From an uncultured Alphaproteobacteria bacterium (GTDB lineage Bacteria; Pseudomonadota; Alphaproteobacteria; Geminicoccales; Geminicoccaceae), in contig CALKJU010000040.1 in NCBI GenBank assembly GCA_937995535.1, positions 78,178 to 142,177 of the forward strand: DNA of 64,000 nucleotides, written 5' to 3'. This document shows, one piece after another, positions 33,947-43,045 of this stretch; the first letter of the stretch is position 1; each line of letters opens with the position of its first letter. The translations under genes were made by a program, and so were the position numbers. The notes under the pieces are model-generated. The model was given only the letters and a program-made list of their open reading frames with translations, was not told where the DNA came from and ran no database searches.

Positions 33947-34306
33947 TCAGTCGCCGTCGGCGACGTCGTGCTCGCTGTAGCTCACACCTTCAGGCATCGG
34001 CGCTACCACGCCGACCTCCTGTGGCGGGATCAGCGCCTCCAGCTCCTCGGCCAGATCGCGCGGCTCCTCGCCGTCGGACTCGATGTGGCGCCGCAGACCG
34101 TGCACGAGCTCGTAGCGCAGATGATCGAGATCGATCGTGCCGGCCGCGACCTCGCGCAGGGCGACGACCGGGTTCTTGTCGTTGTCGCGATCGACGGTGA
34201 GCGCCGCGCCGGCGGAGATGTCGCGCGCGCGCTGCGCGGCGATCATCACCAGCTCGAAGCGCGACGGGACGCGCTCGACGCAGTCCTCGACCGTAATGCG
34301 GGCCAT
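33947..34306 (-). CDS. rpoZ: RNA polymerase omega subunit
   Basis: This 119-residue protein starts with MARITVEDCVERVPSRFELV, the canonical RpoZ N-terminus; the MAR segment forms part of the ppGpp-binding site 1 with beta'. The helix ELVMIAAQRARDIS and the DNDKNPVVALREVA segment are family hallmarks. The acidic C-terminal tail (EELEALIPP, then SYSEHDVADGD) is longer than in E. coli but typical of alphaproteobacteria. It is adjacent to the (p)ppGpp enzyme gene. Confidence 0.95.
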   Translation of the reverse strand: MARITVEDCVERVPSRFELVMIAAQRARDISAGAALTVDRDNDKNPVVALREVAAGTIDLDHLRYELVHGLRRHIESDGEEPRDLAEELEALIPPQEVGVVAPMPEGVSYSEHDVADGD

Positions 34307-34491
34307 GGTGCGGTGCTTTCCTCAAGCGATCATACCGAGAACGCCTCTTAATGTAGGCGCCCGGTCGCCGCAAGCGAAGGGCGGTCCCGGGCCGCACCGT
34401 AGGCGCAGCGGACGCCGCCCGCGCTGCCGCGTGACAGAACCGCGGCGCTCGTCTAGGTGCGCCGCAGCGCCTGTTGCGCCGGATCCCAGCG

Positions 34492-35154
34492 ATGGCCACC
34501 TTGCCGATCAGCACCGCCCGACCGACCGACCGCTTGGCCGTCTTCATCGACGGCGCCAATCTCTATCAGACCGCGCGCGCGCTCGGGTTCGACATCGACT
34601 ACAAGCGTCTGCTGCGCGTCCTGTCGGCGGACTGCCGCTTCGTTCGCGCGTACTATTATACGGCGTTGATGGACGAGCAGGAGTACTCGCCGATCCGGCC
34701 GCTCGTCGACTGGCTGGACTACAACGGCTATACCATGGTGACCAAGCCGTTGCGCGAGTACGGTCCGTCGGGGCGGCGCAAGTACAAGGGCAACATGGAC
34801 GTCGACATCGCCGTCGATGCCATGGAGCTGGCACCACATCTCGATCACGTCGTGCTGGTCTCCGGCGACGGCGACTTCCGGCGTCTCGTCGAGGCCCTGC
34901 AGCGGCGCGGCGTGCGGGTCACGGTGATCAGCACGCTGCGCACGCAGCCGCCGATGGTGGCGGACGAGCTGCGCCGCCAGGCCGATGTGTTCATCGACCT
35001 CGTCGAGCTGCAGGCGAGCATCGCCCGCGAGCATCCGGCCCGCAGCCAGTCCTTCTCCGCCGCCGAGATCGAGGAGGGCGACGAGGAGTACGACGAGGAG
35101 GAGGAGGAAGAAGGCGAAGAGGACGAAGAGGACGAGGACGAGCCGCGGCGGTGA
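34492..35154 (+). CDS. LabA/NYN-domain (PIN-like) RNase with acidic tail
   Basis: This 220-residue protein starts at MATLPISTAR. The NYN domain (about 15-165) has the PIN-like acidic residues in AVFIDGANLYQ, GNMDVDIAVDAM and VLVSGDGDFRRLV, consistent with metal-dependent RNase activity. Its C-terminus (about 190-220) is a run of Asp/Glu residues, encoded by GAG/GAC repeats. Its stop overlaps the UDG gene start as GTGA. It lies divergent from rpoZ. RNA target is unknown; the LabA/DUF88 family includes regulators in cyanobacteria. Confidence 0.87.
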   Translation: MATLPISTARPTDRLAVFIDGANLYQTARALGFDIDYKRLLRVLSADCRFVRAYYYTALMDEQEYSPIRPLVDWLDYNGYTMVTKPLREYGPSGRRKYKGNMDVDIAVDAMELAPHLDHVVLVSGDGDFRRLVEALQRRGVRVTVISTLRTQPPMVADELRRQADVFIDLVELQASIAREHPARSQSFSAAEIEEGDEEYDEEEEEEGEEDEEDEDEPRR

Positions 35155-35825
35155 CGGGCGCCGAGCCTGCGCCGGCGCGAGCCGACCCGCCCCACGACTG
35201 CGCGCGCTGCCCGCGTCTGGTCGCCTACCGGCAGCAGCTCAGAGATCGGCATCCGGACTGGCACAACGCGCCGGTGCCGTCGTTCGGCGACGCGACTGCG
35301 GCCCTGCTCGTCGTCGGCCTCGCTCCCGGGGCGGCCGGCGCCAACCGCACCGGGCGGCCGTTCACCGGCGATCATGCAGGGATCGTGCTGTACGGTGCGC
35401 TCGCACGGCAGGGGCTGGCGAACGACCGCTTCGCCGCGCGGATCGACGATGGCCTCGAGCTGCGCGGCTGCCGGATCACCAATGCGATCCGCTGCGTGCC
35501 GCCGGGCAACCGCCCCGAGCCGGCGGAGATCTCGGCATGCCGCCCGTTCCTCGCCGCGGAGCTGACAACACCCCCCCGACCGGCAGTGGCACTCGCGCTG
35601 GGGCGGGTCGCCTGGCACGCGGTGCTCCGCGCCCTCGGCCTGCCGGCGACGTGCCACCCCTTCGCGCACGGCGCGGTCGCACGGCTCGATCACGGACCGA
35701 TCCTGGTCGGCAGTTACCACACCTCGCGCTACAACATGAACACCGGGCGCCTGACCGAGGCGATGTTCGAGGCGGTGCTGGCCGAAGCCCGCCGGCTCGC
35801 CGACGCGGCGCGCAGCGGCGTCTAG
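35151..35825 (+). CDS. Uracil-DNA glycosylase, family 5 (UDGb) with Fe-S cluster
   Basis: This 224-residue protein starts at GTG (VTGAEPAPAR), overlapping the NYN gene by four bases. Motif 1 reads GLAPGAAGANRTGRPFTGD, the signature of UDGb enzymes, which lack the usual catalytic Asp/Asn and act on uracil, hypoxanthine and other deaminated bases. Cysteines at HDCARCPRL and at RCVPPGN and ACRPF form the expected [4Fe-4S] site. A distal loop GSYHTSRYNMNTGRL completes the active site. It converges with the lysophospholipase gene (4 bp overlap). Confidence 0.92.
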   Translation: MTGAEPAPARADPPHDCARCPRLVAYRQQLRDRHPDWHNAPVPSFGDATAALLVVGLAPGAAGANRTGRPFTGDHAGIVLYGALARQGLANDRFAARIDDGLELRGCRITNAIRCVPPGNRPEPAEISACRPFLAAELTTPPRPAVALALGRVAWHAVLRALGLPATCHPFAHGAVARLDHGPILVGSYHTSRYNMNTGRLTEAMFEAVLAEARRLADAARSGV

Positions 35826-36775
35826 CCGCCGGTCGTCTCGCGGAAGAAGCTGTCGATCTCGGCGAGCACCGCGGCACGGATCGGATCGCGCTCGATCAAC
35901 AGCTCGTGGCGACCGGGGAAGCGGCGCAGCCGCGCCGCCGGCAGCCGGGCCGCGAACCGCTCGATGCTGCGGTTGCACACGATGCGTTCCTCGGCGGCCT
36001 GGCAGAGCAGCATCGGCGTCGTGATCCGCTCGGCGAAGCCGGGCTGGCGGGTGAGCGCGATCGAACGCAGGCTGGCATCGAGCCAGCCCCAGGTGACGCC
36101 GCCGAGGGCGAGCTCCGGGCGCGTCTCCAGCAGGCTCGCGAACCGCTCGAAGCGGATCGGACAGCCGGTCAGCGGATTGCCCTCGAAGCGGCACCGGGCG
36201 ATGTGGAAATCGCGCTGCCCCGGAGCGTAGCGCAGCCGCGCCCCGGCGCGCACGCTGGCGCGCGCAAGCAGGCGCGCCAGCGGCTCGGGCACCTTGATCT
36301 GCGCGATCCCGAACATCGGCGCGGTCATCGCCGCCGCGACGAAGCTCGCCGGCTCGTGGTACAGCCAGCGCAGGCCGACATGGCCGCCCATCGAATGGCC
36401 GAGCATCAGCCGCGGTGCCGGTGCCCCGGCGCGCTCGAGCGCGCGCAGGGCGTCGGCCAGGTCCTCGAGGTAGTGATCGAAGTCCTCGACATGGCCGCGC
36501 TGCCGGAACGGCCCGTCATGGCGCGACAGGCCCTGCCCGCGCCACTCCAGCACCGCCACGGCGAAGCCGAGACCGCACAGATCGAGTACCGCCTCCTCGT
36601 ACTTCTCCACGAACTCGGCGCGGCCCGGGAGAATCAGGACCGTGCCACGGGCCGTCCGGCCCGGCTCGGCGAAGGCGAGCCGCAGCGGCGTCGCGCGGCC
36701 CGCCAGCGGCAGCGCCCGCCAGAGCGGCGCTCTCGTCGCGGCGAGTTCCTCCGGTTCGGCCAGGGCCATGCGCAT
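35822..36775 (-). CDS. Alpha/beta hydrolase, lysophospholipase (PldB-like)
   Basis: The protein is 317 residues from the ATG at 36775, with GAGGT just upstream; a later ATG at 36769 is also possible. The fold is a serine hydrolase: oxyanion region LILPGRAEFVEKYEE, cap EWRGQGLSRHDGP and the nucleophile elbow GHSMGGH. Downstream acid and histidine fit MLLCQAAEERIV and FPGRHELLIERD. The Hydrolase_4/PldB family removes acyl chains from lysophospholipids or monoglycerides. It is convergent with the UDG gene and followed in the same direction by nothing closer than 63 bp upstream to motB. Confidence 0.87.
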   Translation of the reverse strand: MRMALAEPEELAATRAPLWRALPLAGRATPLRLAFAEPGRTARGTVLILPGRAEFVEKYEEAVLDLCGLGFAVAVLEWRGQGLSRHDGPFRQRGHVEDFDHYLEDLADALRALERAGAPAPRLMLGHSMGGHVGLRWLYHEPASFVAAAMTAPMFGIAQIKVPEPLARLLARASVRAGARLRYAPGQRDFHIARCRFEGNPLTGCPIRFERFASLLETRPELALGGVTWGWLDASLRSIALTRQPGFAERITTPMLLCQAAEERIVCNRSIERFAARLPAARLRRFPGRHELLIERDPIRAAVLAEIDSFFRETTGG

Positions 36776-36838
36776 CGCACCTCGCAACCACGCGACAGGT
36801 AGCCGCGCCGGGCGCCTCGCGGAAGGCCGGCTGTGCCC

Positions 36839-37747
36839 TCACTCGGCCGCCGGGTCGGTGGCGAGCAGCACGATCGAAATACGCCGGTTGCGCGCGTCGT
36901 TGGGATCGGCGGCGAACAGCGGCTCGGCGTCGGCTCGCCCGACCACCTCGGCGACCCGCTGCGGCGCCAGACCGGCGGCCAGCATCACCCGGCGGGTCGC
37001 GTCGGCGCGGGCGCTCGACAGGCGCCAGTTGTCATAGTTGGCGGAGACGAACGGACGGGCGTCGGTATGGCCGCGGATCGACAGCCGGTTCGGCAGCGCC
37101 GCCACGGCCTGGGTCACGATCCGCAAGAGCCGCTCGGTGTGCGGATGCATGCGGTCGCTGCCGCTCGGGAACATCGCCAGGTTCTCCCGGTCGAGGAGCT
37201 GGATCCGCAGGCCCTCGGGCGTGCGCTCGACAAGGATGCTGTCGGCGAAGGCGCCGAGGTCCTCGGACCGCGCCAGAGCCTGGAAGATCGCGGTCTTGGC
37301 GGTCTCGAAACGGTCGGCCGTCTGCGCCTCCGCGCGCGCCGCCGCCGACAGGTCGGCGGCGTCCTCCAGCGCGCGATCCTCGGACATCGCGACCGCCGCA
37401 GCGTCCTCGGTCGTCTCGGCGGTCGGCAGCGACGGGTCGGCGAAGGCCGGCGTCGAGCTCTGCCGGTCGAACATCGGCCGCGGCGGGGTCATGACGATCC
37501 CGTTGATCACACCGGCGACACCGCCGGGGACCCCCTCATTGTCGCTGGCGTCGGTGAAATATTCGGCGATCCCCTTGAGCGTTTCCTCGCTCGAGGTGCT
37601 GAGCAGCCAGAGCATCAGGAAGAAGGCCATCATCGCCGTGACGAAGTCGGCGTAGGCGACCTTCCAGGCGCCACCGTGATGGCCGTGATGCCCGTCCTCG
37701 CCGACCCGACGGATCAGCAGCGGCGTCTTGCCAGCCTTGGCCGCCAT
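36839..37747 (-). CDS. motB: Flagellar motor stator protein MotB
   Basis: This 302-residue protein has the MotB pattern: a His-rich start (GHHGHHGGAWKVAYADFVTAM), one membrane helix (about 28-50) with the critical aspartate in AYADFVTAMMAFFL, a variable region with an Ala/Glu-rich stretch, and a C-terminal OmpA-like peptidoglycan domain (about 190-295, LSIRGHTDARPF, NWRLSSARADATRRVM, NRRISIV). The conserved aspartate (Asp in YADF) is intact, so the stator should conduct protons. It lies 9 bp after motA, forming a stand-alone stator operon away from other flagellar genes in the window. Confidence 0.92.
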   Translation of the reverse strand: MAAKAGKTPLLIRRVGEDGHHGHHGGAWKVAYADFVTAMMAFFLMLWLLSTSSEETLKGIAEYFTDASDNEGVPGGVAGVINGIVMTPPRPMFDRQSSTPAFADPSLPTAETTEDAAAVAMSEDRALEDAADLSAAARAEAQTADRFETAKTAIFQALARSEDLGAFADSILVERTPEGLRIQLLDRENLAMFPSGSDRMHPHTERLLRIVTQAVAALPNRLSIRGHTDARPFVSANYDNWRLSSARADATRRVMLAAGLAPQRVAEVVGRADAEPLFAADPNDARNRRISIVLLATDPAAE

Positions 37748-37756
37748 CGCGCTGCC

Positions 37757-38635
37757 TCACTTGGCCAGCGGGTCGGCCGGGAGGCCGTTCAGCACCTCGT
37801 CGAGCTCGTGAAAGCTCGGCTGCAGAATGCTCGGCACGTTGGCGCGGGCCAGCTCGACCGCGATCGGCGCCGAGTGGCCGTGCAGGTAGGCGACGATGCA
37901 GTCGCGGATGATGGCGTAGAACTGGCCGTCCTGCTCGTAGGCGTCACGCAGCCGGGCGGCGATCGGCCCGACGAAGCCGTAGGCGAGGAACACCCCGAGG
38001 AACGTGCCGACGAGCGCGCCGCCGATCATCTTGCCCAGGATCTCGACCGGCTGGTCGATGTGGCTCATGGTCTTCACGATGCCCAGCACGGCGGCGACGA
38101 TGCCCAAGGCCGGCAGGGCGTCGGCGATGTTCTGCAGCGCGTTGGCCCGGGCCAGCGTCTCATGGTGATGCTTCCTGATCGCCCGCTGCATGCAGTCCTC
38201 GACCTGATAGGGATCGTCCATGCTCATCGTCATCATGCGCAGCGTGTCGGCGATGAAATCGAGCGCGAAATGATCCTTCTGGATGCGCGGGAAGCGGCCG
38301 AACAGCTCGCTCTCGTGCGGCCGCTCCAGGTGCGCCTCCAGGGCCAGCGCCCCCTTGGTCTTGAGCAGCTTGACCAGCATGAACATCAAGGACAGCAGGT
38401 CGCGATAGTCGGAGCGCGACCAGCGTGGGCCGCCGACGACCATCTTGAGGTCGCCGAGCGCGCCTTTGACCACGTGCGGGCCGTTGGCGATCAGCAGCGT
38501 GCCGGCGGCGGCCCCGCCGATCATCATCAGCTCGAACGGCAGCGCCTTGAGGATGATGCCGAAGCTCCCGCCCGCGAGCAGGTAGCCGCCGAACACCATG
38601 CCGATGACGCAGACGAAGCCGACGATCGCGAGCAT
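37757..38635 (-). CDS. motA: Flagellar motor stator protein MotA
   Basis: This 292-residue protein has four membrane helices: two near the N-terminus (about 1-21 and 32-52) and two later (about 170-192 and 202-225: ALGIVAAVLGIVKTM and LVGTFLGVFLAYGFVGP), as in MotA. A cytoplasmic loop (about 60-165) holds the conserved charged residues that contact FliG, including the segment RPHESELFGRFPRI. It forms the proton channel with MotB, which follows by 9 bp. The stator pair implies a motile organism, although no other flagellar gene is in the window. Confidence 0.94.
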   Translation of the reverse strand: MLAIVGFVCVIGMVFGGYLLAGGSFGIILKALPFELMMIGGAAAGTLLIANGPHVVKGALGDLKMVVGGPRWSRSDYRDLLSLMFMLVKLLKTKGALALEAHLERPHESELFGRFPRIQKDHFALDFIADTLRMMTMSMDDPYQVEDCMQRAIRKHHHETLARANALQNIADALPALGIVAAVLGIVKTMSHIDQPVEILGKMIGGALVGTFLGVFLAYGFVGPIAARLRDAYEQDGQFYAIIRDCIVAYLHGHSAPIAVELARANVPSILQPSFHELDEVLNGLPADPLAK

Positions 38636-38707
38636 CCGGGCCCCGACGCTGGAGACGCGAGCGCAGCCCTTAGCGAAGCCCGGCCAAGATTCGGTTAACT
38701 GGCGCGG

Positions 38708-39181
38708 TCACCCGGCGCCGTGGCGCAGGATCCGCGCCTTCTCGCGCTGCCAGTCGCGTTCCTTCTCGGCGGCGCGCTTGTCGTGCAGCTTCCGGCCGCG
38801 CGCGAGCCCGAGCTCGACCTTGGCGAAACCTCGCGGCGAGAAGTACAGGGCCAGCGGAACCACCGTCATTCCCTTGCGCTGCACGGCGCCCAAGAGGCGC
38901 TCCATCTCGCGTCGGTGCACGAGAAGCTTGCGCGGCCTTCTCGTCTCATGGTTGAAACGGGTCGCCTTGTCATACTCGGGAATGTAGGCGTTGAAGAGCC
39001 ACAGCTCGCCGCCCATCGCCCCGGCATGCGCCTCGCCGATCGTCGCGCGGCCGGCGCGCAGCGACTTGACCTCGGTGCCGGTCAGCACGAGCCCGGCCTC
39101 GATCCGCTCCTCGATGTCGTAGTTGTGGAACGCCTTGCGGTTGTCGGCGATCCGCCGGCGTTCGGCGACAGCCTGCGTCAT
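38708..39181 (-). CDS. smpB: SsrA-binding protein SmpB
   Basis: This 157-residue protein brings tmRNA to stalled ribosomes in trans-translation. It shows the family order: the N-terminal [41 protein letters not shown] and [12 protein letters not shown], and the C-terminal basic tail [16 protein letters not shown] that inserts in the mRNA channel. Length is normal. It is followed upstream, in transcription order, by dapA, with a 6-bp gap, a common alphaproteobacterial pair. Confidence 0.95.
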   Translation of the reverse strand: MTQAVAERRRIADNRKAFHNYDIEERIEAGLVLTGTEVKSLRAGRATIGEAHAGAMGGELWLFNAYIPEYDKATRFNHETRRPRKLLVHRREMERLLGAVQRKGMTVVPLALYFSPRGFAKVELGLARGRKLHDKRAAEKERDWQREKARILRHGAG

Positions 39182-39187
39182 CGCCGG

Positions 39188-40063
39188 TCAGGCGTCGATC
39201 CCGACCGCCGCCAACGCCGCGTCGACGTGCGCCCGCGAGGCCTCGCTCAGCCCGACCAACGGCAGGCGCACCTCCTCGGTGCACTTGCCCATCCGGGCGA
39301 GCGCGTACTTGGTCGGCGCCGGGCTCGTCTCGCAGAACAGGGCGCGGTGCAGCGGCAGGAGTCGCCGCTGCAGCGCCAGGGCCTCGTCCGGCCGACCTTC
39401 ACGCCACGCCTCGTGCATCGCCGCGCACAACGCCGGCGCCACGTTGGCCGTCACCGAGATGCAGCCATGCCCGCCATGGGCGAGGAAGGCCAGGGCGTTC
39501 CCGTCCTCGCCCGAGAGCTGGCAGAACTCCGCCCCGCAGCGCTGCGCCGTCAGCAGCGGACGGACGATGTCGGCGGTGGCGTCCTTGACCCCGACGATGC
39601 GCGGCAGCTCCGCCAGGCGGGCCATCGTCTCGACGCTCATGTCGACCACCGAACGGCCCGGGATATTGTAGATGATGATCGGGATCTCCGTGGCGTCGTG
39701 GATCGCGCGATAATGTGCGTAGAGCCCGTCCTGCGTCGGCTTGTTGTAATAGGGGGTGACGATCAGGGCGGCGTCGGCGCCGACCCGGGCGGCGTGGCGG
39801 GTCAGGCTGATCGCCTCGGCCGTCGCGTTGGAGCCGGTCCCGGCGATCACCGGCCGCCGGCGCGCCACCGTCTCGATGCACAGCTCGACGACCCGCTCGT
39901 GCTCCGCATGGCTCAAGGTCGGGCTCTCGCCGGTCGTCCCGACCGGCACGAAGCCGTGCGTGCCCTGCGTCACATGCCACGCGACGAGGTCCTGGAAGGC
40001 GCGCTCGTCGATCCGGCCGTTGCGGAACGGCGTGACGAGGGCGACGATCGAGCCGTGGAACAT
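39188..40063 (-). CDS. dapA: 4-hydroxy-tetrahydrodipicolinate synthase
   Basis: This 291-residue enzyme condenses pyruvate with aspartate semialdehyde in lysine and peptidoglycan-precursor (meso-DAP) synthesis. It starts [13 protein letters not shown]. Motifs are [14 protein letters not shown] (substrate phosphate site), [13 protein letters not shown] with the active-site Tyr, and IVGVKDAT with the Schiff-base lysine. Length is standard. It is in tandem with smpB and divergent from the lytic transglycosylase gene. DAP from this route matches peptidoglycan bound by the OmpA-like proteins here. Confidence 0.96.
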   Translation of the reverse strand: MFHGSIVALVTPFRNGRIDERAFQDLVAWHVTQGTHGFVPVGTTGESPTLSHAEHERVVELCIETVARRRPVIAGTGSNATAEAISLTRHAARVGADAALIVTPYYNKPTQDGLYAHYRAIHDATEIPIIIYNIPGRSVVDMSVETMARLAELPRIVGVKDATADIVRPLLTAQRCGAEFCQLSGEDGNALAFLAHGGHGCISVTANVAPALCAAMHEAWREGRPDEALALQRRLLPLHRALFCETSPAPTKYALARMGKCTEEVRLPLVGLSEASRAHVDAALAAVGIDA

Positions 40064-40116
40064 CTGCGCCCGCCGCGTTTGGCTTCATCGTCGGTTAACG
40101 GCCGGACACCATAGTG

Positions 40117-42177
40117 ATGCGGATGATGCAGGACAAGGCGGCCAACCTCGGCAGGACGGGGCTGCGGACCGGCGGCGCCGGATTCCGGCTCCTGCTCACC
40201 GTGGTCGCGCTCGTCGCGGTCGCATCGGGCGCCGCTGCCGCCGCGGCGCTGGGGCCGCAGGCGCGCGACGCCGCGCAACGCGCGCTGAGCGCCGCGGAGA
40301 GTGGGCGCTGGGCGGTGGCCGAGACGCACGCGCGGGCTGCCGGCTCGGCCGAGCTGAACGACTATCTCCGCTGGCTGCGGCTGCGCGACGAGCGCGTCAC
40401 GGCGCCGATCGCCGAGTACGCGTCCTTCCTCGCCGAGCGCAGCGACTGGCCGGGGCTCGGGCCGCTGCGCGCGCGCGCCGAGACCGTGCTCGCCGACCAG
40501 GCCGACGACCGCACGGTGCTGGCCTTCTTCGCGGACGCCGAGCCGACCACGGGCAAGGGCCGGGTCCGGCTCGCGACCGCGCTCCTCGCCGCCGGCCACG
40601 AGCGCCGCGCGACCGAGCTGCTGCGCCGTGCCTGGGTCGAGGACGATCTCGGCGAAAGCGAGGAGCGCGCCATCCTCGCCGCCCATGGCGGCCGCCTGCA
40701 GGCGGCCGATCACCGCGCGCGCCTCGACCGGCTGCTGTGGGATGGGCGCGAGGCGGCGGCACGACGGATGCTCGCGCGCGTCGATGCCGGCCACCGGGCG
40801 CTCGCCGAGGCACGGCTGCGCCTGCGTGGCGACCGCTCGCCGGATGCCGCCGTCGCCGCCGTGCCGCCTGACCTGCTCGGCATGCCCGGGCTCGCCTACG
40901 AGCGGGTGCGCTGGCGCCGGATCAAGGGGCTCGACGGCGCGGCGCAGGCGATTCTTCTCGACCCGCCGGGCACGCTCGTCCGGCCGAAGCTGTGGTGGGA
41001 CGAGCGCCTGATCCAGGTGCGGCGGGCGCTGCGCGCCGGTCAGCACCGGCTGGCCTACCGGCTCGCCGCCGGCCACGGGCTCGACGCCGGCGCCGAACTT
41101 GCCGAGGCCGAGTGGACCTCCGGCTGGCTGGCGCTGCGGTTCACCAACGAGCCGGAGCGGGCCGCGGCCCATTTCCAGCGCATGGCGGGTGTGGTCCGCA
41201 CGCCGATCAGCCGGGCGCGGGCGTCCTATTGGGCGGGACGGGCGGCGGCGGCCCTCGGGCGGCCCGAGGAGGCGCAGCGCCACTATCGTGACGCTGCCGG
41301 CTTCCCGCAGGCCTTCTACGGCCAGCTCGCCGCGGCCGAGCTGGGTCTCGTGATCCAGCCCAGGTCGACCCAGGCGGCGGCCGCTCCGGTCGCCGATCCC
41401 GCTGATCACGCCCTCGGCCGGACCGCCCGCCTGCTGTGCGAGCTCGGCGCCTACGAGCGCGCCGTGCCGTTCGTCGTCCAACTGGCGCGCAGCGCCAGCG
41501 ACGATGCGGCGGCGCGCGGCGCGCTGCGGCTCGCGCGCAACTGCGGCCGCGCCGACCTCGCCGTCCGCGCCGCCAAGGCGCTACCGCCGGAGCGCGAAGT
41601 CGCGCTGGACACGAGCCACCCGGTACCCCGGATCGCAGCCCTGACCGCGCGCCGGCCGGGCCTGCCCGAGCCCGCCCTGCGCCTCGCCGTGACCCGGCAG
41701 GAGAGCCAGTTCGATCCCGCCGCGCGCAGCCCGGCCGGGGCGCGGGGCCTGATGCAGCTGATGCCGCCCACGGCCCGTTCGATGGCGCGGGACCTCGGCG
41801 TGCCGTTCGCCGTCGAGCGGCTGACCCGCGATCCCGAGTACAATGCGCGCCTCGGCGTCCGCTACCTCGAGCGGCAGCTCGCCCGCTTCGACGGCGAGGC
41901 GGTGCTGGCGCTCGCCGCCTACAATGCGGGGCCGGGCCGGGTGGCCGAATGGCTCGCGACCTACGGCGATCCGCGCGGCGGCGACGCCCATCAGTGGATC
42001 GACTGGATCGAGCAGATCCCGTTCACGGAGACCCGCAACTACGTGCAGCGGGTGCTCGAGAGCCGCGAGGTCTATGCGCGGCGCCTGGAGGCGCCGAGCG
42101 CGACACAGCTCGTCGCGGTGCGCCCGGACCAGCTCCGGCAGGCGGACCGCTCGCCAGCGGAGGACGAGCCGACCTGA
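40117..42177 (+). CDS. slt: Soluble lytic murein transglycosylase (Slt family)
   Basis: The protein is about 686 residues, with a signal peptide or N-terminal membrane anchor (about 20-42, LLLTVVALVAVASGAAA). A long superhelical alpha-helical domain (about 50-500) is followed by a C-terminal transglycosylase SLT domain (about 515-660). The catalytic Glu529 lies in VTRQESQFDP, with RSPAGARGLMQLMP and YNAGPGRVAEWLA downstream. It cleaves between MurNAc and GlcNAc to form 1,6-anhydromuropeptides in the periplasm. The start is one of several ATG/GTG codons in a row at 40114-40129. Confidence 0.92.
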   Translation: MRMMQDKAANLGRTGLRTGGAGFRLLLTVVALVAVASGAAAAAALGPQARDAAQRALSAAESGRWAVAETHARAAGSAELNDYLRWLRLRDERVTAPIAEYASFLAERSDWPGLGPLRARAETVLADQADDRTVLAFFADAEPTTGKGRVRLATALLAAGHERRATELLRRAWVEDDLGESEERAILAAHGGRLQAADHRARLDRLLWDGREAAARRMLARVDAGHRALAEARLRLRGDRSPDAAVAAVPPDLLGMPGLAYERVRWRRIKGLDGAAQAILLDPPGTLVRPKLWWDERLIQVRRALRAGQHRLAYRLAAGHGLDAGAELAEAEWTSGWLALRFTNEPERAAAHFQRMAGVVRTPISRARASYWAGRAAAALGRPEEAQRHYRDAAGFPQAFYGQLAAAELGLVIQPRSTQAAAAPVADPADHALGRTARLLCELGAYERAVPFVVQLARSASDDAAARGALRLARNCGRADLAVRAAKALPPEREVALDTSHPVPRIAALTARRPGLPEPALRLAVTRQESQFDPAARSPAGARGLMQLMPPTARSMARDLGVPFAVERLTRDPEYNARLGVRYLERQLARFDGEAVLALAAYNAGPGRVAEWLATYGDPRGGDAHQWIDWIEQIPFTETRNYVQRVLESREVYARRLEAPSATQLVAVRPDQLRQADRSPAEDEPT

Positions 42178-42247
42178 CGGGACCCGCGGCGTCCTAGGCT
42201 CACCAGAGCGATGGGTCGGGCCGCCGGAGCAACCGGCCGCCGCCGGC

Positions 42248-42934
42248 TCACCCCCACGGGCCGCGGCGGCGGGCTGCTCGGCGCAGCGGCAGCGCGAGCA
42301 CCAGGCCCGCCACGAACCCGCCGATATGCGCCCACCAGGCGACGCCGCCCTCACCGGGCGGGGCCGCCAGCGCCGAGACAATCTGCAGGGTGAACCACAC
42401 GCCCAGCAGCCAGACCGCCCGAACGTGATGCAGGAACATGAACCCGAGCGGGATCAGAACCAGCACCCGGGCGTGCGGGTAGAGGAGCATGTAGGCCCCG
42501 AGCACGCCCGAGATGGCCCCGCTGGCGCCGATCATCGGGATGCGCGAGCCGGGCTCGGGGAGGATCTGCGCCGCGGCGGCGGCGAGCCCGCAGACGAGGT
42601 AGAACAGGACGAACCGGCCGTGCCCCAGGCGGTCCTCGATGTTGTTCCCGAAGATCCACAAGTAGAGCATGTTGCCGAGGAGGTGGCCCCAGCCGCCGTG
42701 GAGGAACATCGAGGTCACGAGCGTCGCCGCCGGCGGCACCCGGGTCAGCTCGGCGGGCAGCCGCGCCTCGCCCAGGAGCACGGCCGGGATCATGCCCCAG
42801 CTGTAGACCGCCGCCTCCTGGGCGCGCGGGTCGAGCGACACCTGCCACAGAAAGACGACGACACAGATGGCGATGAAGGCGACCGTGACGACCGGCGGCC
42901 GGTGCGCCGGGTTGTCGTCCCGGATCGGAATCAT
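42248..42934 (-). CDS. Rhomboid-family intramembrane serine protease
   Basis: This 228-residue membrane protein has about six helices. The catalytic dyad is the Ser in GASGAISGVLGAY (about 137-149) and the His in WWAHIGGFVAGL (near residue 205). The helix-2 HGGWGHLLGNMLYL segment forms the oxyanion His/Asn. It would cleave single-pass membrane proteins within the bilayer. It converges with the slt gene (70 bp) and is divergent from the molybdenum-enzyme gene. Substrates are unknown. Confidence 0.92.
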   Translation of the reverse strand: MIPIRDDNPAHRPPVVTVAFIAICVVVFLWQVSLDPRAQEAAVYSWGMIPAVLLGEARLPAELTRVPPAATLVTSMFLHGGWGHLLGNMLYLWIFGNNIEDRLGHGRFVLFYLVCGLAAAAAQILPEPGSRIPMIGASGAISGVLGAYMLLYPHARVLVLIPLGFMFLHHVRAVWLLGVWFTLQIVSALAAPPGEGGVAWWAHIGGFVAGLVLALPLRRAARRRGPWG

Positions 42935-43045
42935 GCGCCGCCCACCTCGCTCGCAACCGGGCGGCCGCCCTGCTCGCCGCGCCCCTGGCCTCGAGGAACA
43001 TAGGCGCTATGGTCGCCGCCGACACGGGTCGAGAACAGGTGGATC

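Noticed and set aside
34307..34491. Promoter for rpoZ in the divergent region with the NYN gene
   Set aside because: TACATT and TTGCGG are too close (12 bp), and no alternative pair fits; the AT content is slightly raised but not decisive.
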